Part shown: piece after piece, positions 60,994 to 64,000 of the stretch
How the letters are laid out: each line of letters starts with the position of its first letter
How positions within the stretch are numbered: the first letter of the stretch is position 1
DNA from: CAZAMB01 sp964501365
GTDB taxonomy: Bacteria; Planctomycetota; Phycisphaerae; UBA1845
Direction: 5' to 3'
DNA: 64,000 bases
Assembly: GCA_964501365.1 (NCBI GenBank)
Contig: CAZCST010000032.1
Coordinates: 90,563-154,562 of the forward strand
Translations under genes and position numbers: made by a program
The notes under the pieces: model-generated
What the model saw: the letters and a program-made list of their open reading frames with translations, nothing else
The model's database searches: none
Told to the model about the DNA's origin: nothing

Positions 60994-63627
60994 ATGAGCG
61001 ATCTGCGAGTGTTTGAACAAATGGTCGCGGCCAATCCCGACCGGATGTCCTTTGTTGACGCCGGCTATGTTTATCGTGAGGTCAACCAAACCTACCTGAA
61101 CGACCACCGATGCCGCCGCGAGGACATCATCGGCAAGCACATCTCGGCGTTCCTGGGACAGGAAGGATTTGAACGAGTCAAGCCACTGCTCGACGCATGT
61201 CTGGCGGGCACTCCGGCTCGCTTCCAGACATGGTTCGACTTTGCCGCGTCCGGCAGACGATACATGGACGTTGTGTATTACCCGTACCGGGAGCCAGACA
61301 GAACCATCACCGGCGTCGTGGTGACGGCGCGGGATTGTACGGAGCAGCGCATTGCGGATGAAGCGCTCACCGAAACCAAGGCCCGTCTGGATGTTGTCGC
61401 CGAGACGATCGGGGATGTAGTTTGGTTCACGGATATGGAATCGCACAGGGTGCTGTTCGTCAGTGCGGCCTATGAGCGTATCTGGGGCCGATCGATTCGC
61501 AGCTTGTATGAGAATCCGCTGGATTGGATGGAGGCCATCCATCCCGATGACCGGAAACAGGTGGAGGCCGCGATTCACGCGTACAGCGAGACCGGCGCGT
61601 ACGACATTGAGTACCGGATCATCCTACCGGACGGCTCGGTGCGCTGGATAGGCGACCGTGGTTTTGCAGTCCGGAACCTGCCTGGTCCATCCAAGCCGCT
61701 CGTGGGCATTGCGCAGGACATCACGGCACGCAAGGAACTTGAACAGGCGCTGACCTCGGAACAGGATCGATTGAATGCGTTTCTGAATAGCAGCGCTGTA
61801 ATCGCTTGGATGAAGGACGCAGACGGCAGGCATGTATACGTGAGTAGCAATTATGACAAGCGTGTAGGAGGGCTGGAAACCAGTCGAATCGGCAAGACCG
61901 ATTTTGAACTATGGCCACGTGAAATTGCAGATGCATTTCGTCGAAATGATCTCGAGGTCTTGAATGAAAATCGGGCGACCGAAGTTATTGAAAAAACGAT
62001 CGGCCCCGATGGAAGCGTCAATTATTGGATGAGCAGCAAGTTCCCCTTCCGGGACAAGAACGGGAATCGGTTCGTCGGCGGATTGGGTGTTGACGTCACA
62101 CAACGCGTGCAACTCGAGCAGGCGCTGGACACGGAGCGGCGGCGGCTGAAGTCGTTTCTAACCAACTCATTGGTTGCCGCATTCATGAAGGATCAGGAGG
62201 GTCGATACGTCTTCGTTAATGACGCTCTGCTGGCTCACTTTGGCTCGAAATCCGAAGATTGGATTGGCAGAACCGATGGAGAGATCTGGCCCGGGCCCGA
62301 CGCGGAACGGATTCGGCGGAATGATCTGGCTGTGTTGAACGATGGAAAGGCAAATGAACAGCTTGAACGAACCATCACGGTGGATGGTCGCACGGAGTGG
62401 TGGCTGGCCAGCAAGTTTCCGTTTGTGGACGCGAACGGCGATAGATTCCTGGGCGGGCTTTCGGTCAACGTAACGGATCGCGTGCTGGCTCAGGAGGAGC
62501 GGCAGAAGTTTGTACTGCTGGCGGAACGAAGTCAGGACTTCATAGGAATTTGCGATAATGAACGCATTCCCATTTATGTGAACCCGGCGGGTCGGGCGCT
62601 GATTGGGCTGGAAAGCCCGGAGGCCATCCGAAAGATCAAGGTGAGCGACTTTCTCTTTCCGGAAGACCAGGAGTTCATCAGGAATGATTTTCTTCCGCGC
62701 GTCGCCAGAGATGGTCACGGCGAAATCGATGTCCGGTTTCGGCATCTTAAGACCGGGGCAGAGATCTGGATGCGCTCGAAACTGTTCCACCTCACGGATT
62801 CAAGTGGACAATCGGCCGGCTGGGGGACCATCAGCCTCGACCTGACCGAACAGAGGCGCGCCGCCGAGGAACGCCGCGAACATCAGGAGCGTCTGGCGCA
62901 CTCTCAGAAACTCGAGGCGGTCGGGAAGCTGGCGGCCGGCATGGCGCATGACGTGAACAGCCTGTTCATGATCATCTCAGGAAATGCCGAGATCATCGAG
63001 TCGCGGCTGCATCAGGGAAAGAACATTCTGACCGAACAAAAAAGGGAGGCGCTCGACCGGATCATGGATGCCGTGGACCGCGGCAAGACCCTCCTGAACA
63101 AGTTGATGTTGTTTGGACGCCTGCACGCCCAGAAGTTGAGACCCGTGGCTCTGAATTCCACCGTGCAGGAGACGATGAATCTGATCCAGTCCTCGATAAG
63201 CCCGCGCATTCGGATGAACCTTCAGTTGTCTGCAGACCTGTGGCCTTGTAATTCGGAGTCCTCACAACTGCTTCAGGTTGTCATGAATCTGATTTTGAAT
63301 GCCAATGATGCCATGCCGGAGGGCGGCGTGTTGACCGTCTCCACGAAAAATGTCGAGCTCTCCCCTGCCTATGCAGCAAGTCACGCCGATGCCCACCCCG
63401 GACCCCATGTCCTTCTTTCCGTTCAAGATACGGGGGTCGGCATGGATCCGGACACAATGAATCGAGTTCTGGAGCCCTACTTCTCCACAAAACCTGTGGA
63501 CAAGGGTTCGGGACTGGGGCTGTCGATCGTGCACGCGATCGTAAAACAGGCTCGGGGGCACATGACCATCGCAAGCGAGGTTGGAAACGGCTCCGAATTT
63601 CGCGTTTACTTACCAGCCGTACGATGA
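60994..63627 (+). CDS. Multi-PAS sensor histidine kinase
   Basis: 877 residues with no membrane helix, so probably cytoplasmic. Five PAS domains occupy ~5-110, 135-245, 255-370, 375-490 and 495-620. Each has W/G motifs and ends such as FVGGLGVDVTQR or FLGGLSVNVTDR. The phosphoacceptor His652 is in AGMAHDVNSLFMI, and the HATPase domain follows with LILNANDAMPEGG and EPYFSTKPVDKGSGLGLS. It likely senses ligands or redox and phosphorylates a response regulator. The nearest single-domain REC gene is 54 kb away, so its partner is unknown. Confidence 0.93.
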   Translation: MSDLRVFEQMVAANPDRMSFVDAGYVYREVNQTYLNDHRCRREDIIGKHISAFLGQEGFERVKPLLDACLAGTPARFQTWFDFAASGRRYMDVVYYPYREPDRTITGVVVTARDCTEQRIADEALTETKARLDVVAETIGDVVWFTDMESHRVLFVSAAYERIWGRSIRSLYENPLDWMEAIHPDDRKQVEAAIHAYSETGAYDIEYRIILPDGSVRWIGDRGFAVRNLPGPSKPLVGIAQDITARKELEQALTSEQDRLNAFLNSSAVIAWMKDADGRHVYVSSNYDKRVGGLETSRIGKTDFELWPREIADAFRRNDLEVLNENRATEVIEKTIGPDGSVNYWMSSKFPFRDKNGNRFVGGLGVDVTQRVQLEQALDTERRRLKSFLTNSLVAAFMKDQEGRYVFVNDALLAHFGSKSEDWIGRTDGEIWPGPDAERIRRNDLAVLNDGKANEQLERTITVDGRTEWWLASKFPFVDANGDRFLGGLSVNVTDRVLAQEERQKFVLLAERSQDFIGICDNERIPIYVNPAGRALIGLESPEAIRKIKVSDFLFPEDQEFIRNDFLPRVARDGHGEIDVRFRHLKTGAEIWMRSKLFHLTDSSGQSAGWGTISLDLTEQRRAAEERREHQERLAHSQKLEAVGKLAAGMAHDVNSLFMIISGNAEIIESRLHQGKNILTEQKREALDRIMDAVDRGKTLLNKLMLFGRLHAQKLRPVALNSTVQETMNLIQSSISPRIRMNLQLSADLWPCNSESSQLLQVVMNLILNANDAMPEGGVLTVSTKNVELSPAYAASHADAHPGPHVLLSVQDTGVGMDPDTMNRVLEPYFSTKPVDKGSGLGLSIVHAIVKQARGHMTIASEVGNGSEFRVYLPAVR

Positions 63628-63657
63628 GCAGGCGGCGGACATGCTTCAAGGGCAGAT

Positions 63658-63699
63658 TGCACCGCGCAGGAGTCGAACCTGCAACCTTCGGTTCCGTAG
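63658..63699 (-). other. tRNA-Arg (ACG) 3'-half, candidate attachment site
   Basis: Reading the minus strand, from CTACGGA (anticodon ACG) the sequence gives ACCGA (stem), AGGTT (variable), GCAGG-TTCGACT-CCTGC (T-arm), GCGGTGC and A. This is a complete 3' half with exact spacing. The 5' half is absent: no TCGGT stem partner or GCACCGC acceptor precedes it. This is what an integrase att site looks like after recombination at a tRNA gene. Confidence 0.75.
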
Positions 63700-63803
63700 T
63701 TTACAACGCAACCAGGAGCGGCCTTCTTAGCTACGCAAACGCCTCCCATGTTTTGCAACTGTTAGGATACTCGTAACCGTTTCCGGCTATTTCGACTCGA
63801 TTC

Positions 63804-63818
63804 CGTATACCGTATACG
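63804..63818. promoter_or_regulatory. Perfect palindrome in putative island edge
   Basis: CGTATAC-C-GTATACG with 7-bp arms; it could be a regulator or recombinase site. Confidence 0.4.
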
Positions 63819-63942
63819 ATTCGTTTTCCTCATTTCCTACCAGTGTAGTAGAAGTTGGACTAGAGCACTCCTAATTCAATCGTAGCGCGTTAGGCGCATG
63901 TTAGGATTGCGCGAACCGGGTGCTGTTTGTAGGCTCTTTTCG

Positions 63943-63960
63943 AGGTCCAGGATTGGACCT
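63943..63960. promoter_or_regulatory. Hairpin before partial gene
   Basis: AGGTCCA-ggat-TGGACCT, perfect 7-bp arms, 15 bases before the possible start at 63975. Confidence 0.4.
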
Positions 63961-63974
63961 GGAAGGAGCCATGG

Positions 63975-64000
63975 ATGGGCGTTGCGTATGGTCAGGATCT
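63975..64000 (+). CDS. Possible gene start, cut by window edge (IS630-type transposase?)
   Basis: An ATG with AGGAG six bases upstream opens MGVAYGQD before the window ends. IS630-family transposases often start with a similar M-x-x-x-Y-x-x-D-L-R pattern, but eight residues cannot prove it. An overlapping ATG at 63971 in another frame is an alternative. Confidence 0.3.

Larger units (their letters stand above)
63628..63974. other. Gene-free region at putative island edge
   Basis: After the kinase stop there is a 3'-half tRNA-Arg remnant (63658-63699), then ~270 bp more A+T-rich than the upstream genes. It contains two perfect palindromes and no gene before a possible start at 63975. Confidence 0.6.

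Noticed and set aside
63700..64000. Group I intron splitting tRNA-Arg
   Set aside because: No 5' exon (GCACCGC acceptor or D-arm) is found within the window, and no intron core motifs are visible.

Overview
The window looks like chromosomal DNA of a planctomycete, probably an uncultured lineage near Phycisphaerae. The evidence is a prepilin-like exported protein, an ECF sigma factor next to a Ser/Thr kinase, large exported Cys-rich repeat proteins, a sulfatase-like/TPR fusion, scattered housekeeping genes with few long operons, and a C-terminal module of the DVSS..VDAFKG..YP type. The taxonomic call is inference from gene families only.

Layout. 1-8.0 kb: the 5' part of an exosortase (runs off the left edge), ksgA, selA, a GT2 glycosyltransferase, a GGDEF diguanylate cyclase, a tandem QueD-like protein, a response regulator and purU. 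8.0-13.8 kb: an Asn-rich exported protein, gyrA and an S9 oligopeptidase. 13.9-21.6 kb: a giant modular exported protein and a PQQ-type beta-propeller protein. 21.8-26.3 kb: a 37-aa membrane peptide, a 2-hydroxyacid dehydrogenase, an alpha/beta hydrolase, an HtrA protease and a DUF971 protein. 26.4-34.6 kb: a Cys-rich repeat protein, two proteins with IPTL-type C-terminal sorting tails, and an osmC/tetR divergent pair. 35-42 kb: GT2, a lipoprotein, a zinc-ribbon protein, metF, tRNA-Tyr, a sulfatase-like/TPR protein and a CYTH protein. 42-50 kb: leuS carrying repeat insertions, a hydrolase, a two-domain exported protein and a TTG-started zinc-ribbon membrane protein. 50-57 kb: an acetyl-CoA hydrolase-GNAT fusion, a basic Ser/Gly/Tyr-rich protein with a strong terminator, an ECF sigma factor paired with an anti-sigma-like kinase, a prepilin-like protein and tRNA-Leu. 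57-64 kb: enoyl-CoA hydratase, aldehyde dehydrogenase, a solitary nuoD and a multi-PAS histidine kinase. The right end holds a 3'-half tRNA-Arg remnant that looks like an att site, palindromes and a possible transposase start.

Three themes stand out. First, the exosortase fragment and the two IPTL-tailed exported proteins probably belong to one surface-sorting system. Second, the DNA is rich in short dispersed repeats: period-7, -8 and -9 tandem tracts, hairpin elements and a ~100-bp element. Several of these supply stop codons or sit in frame inside genes, most clearly in leuS. Third, the 63.66-64 kb region has features of the inner edge of an integrated element.
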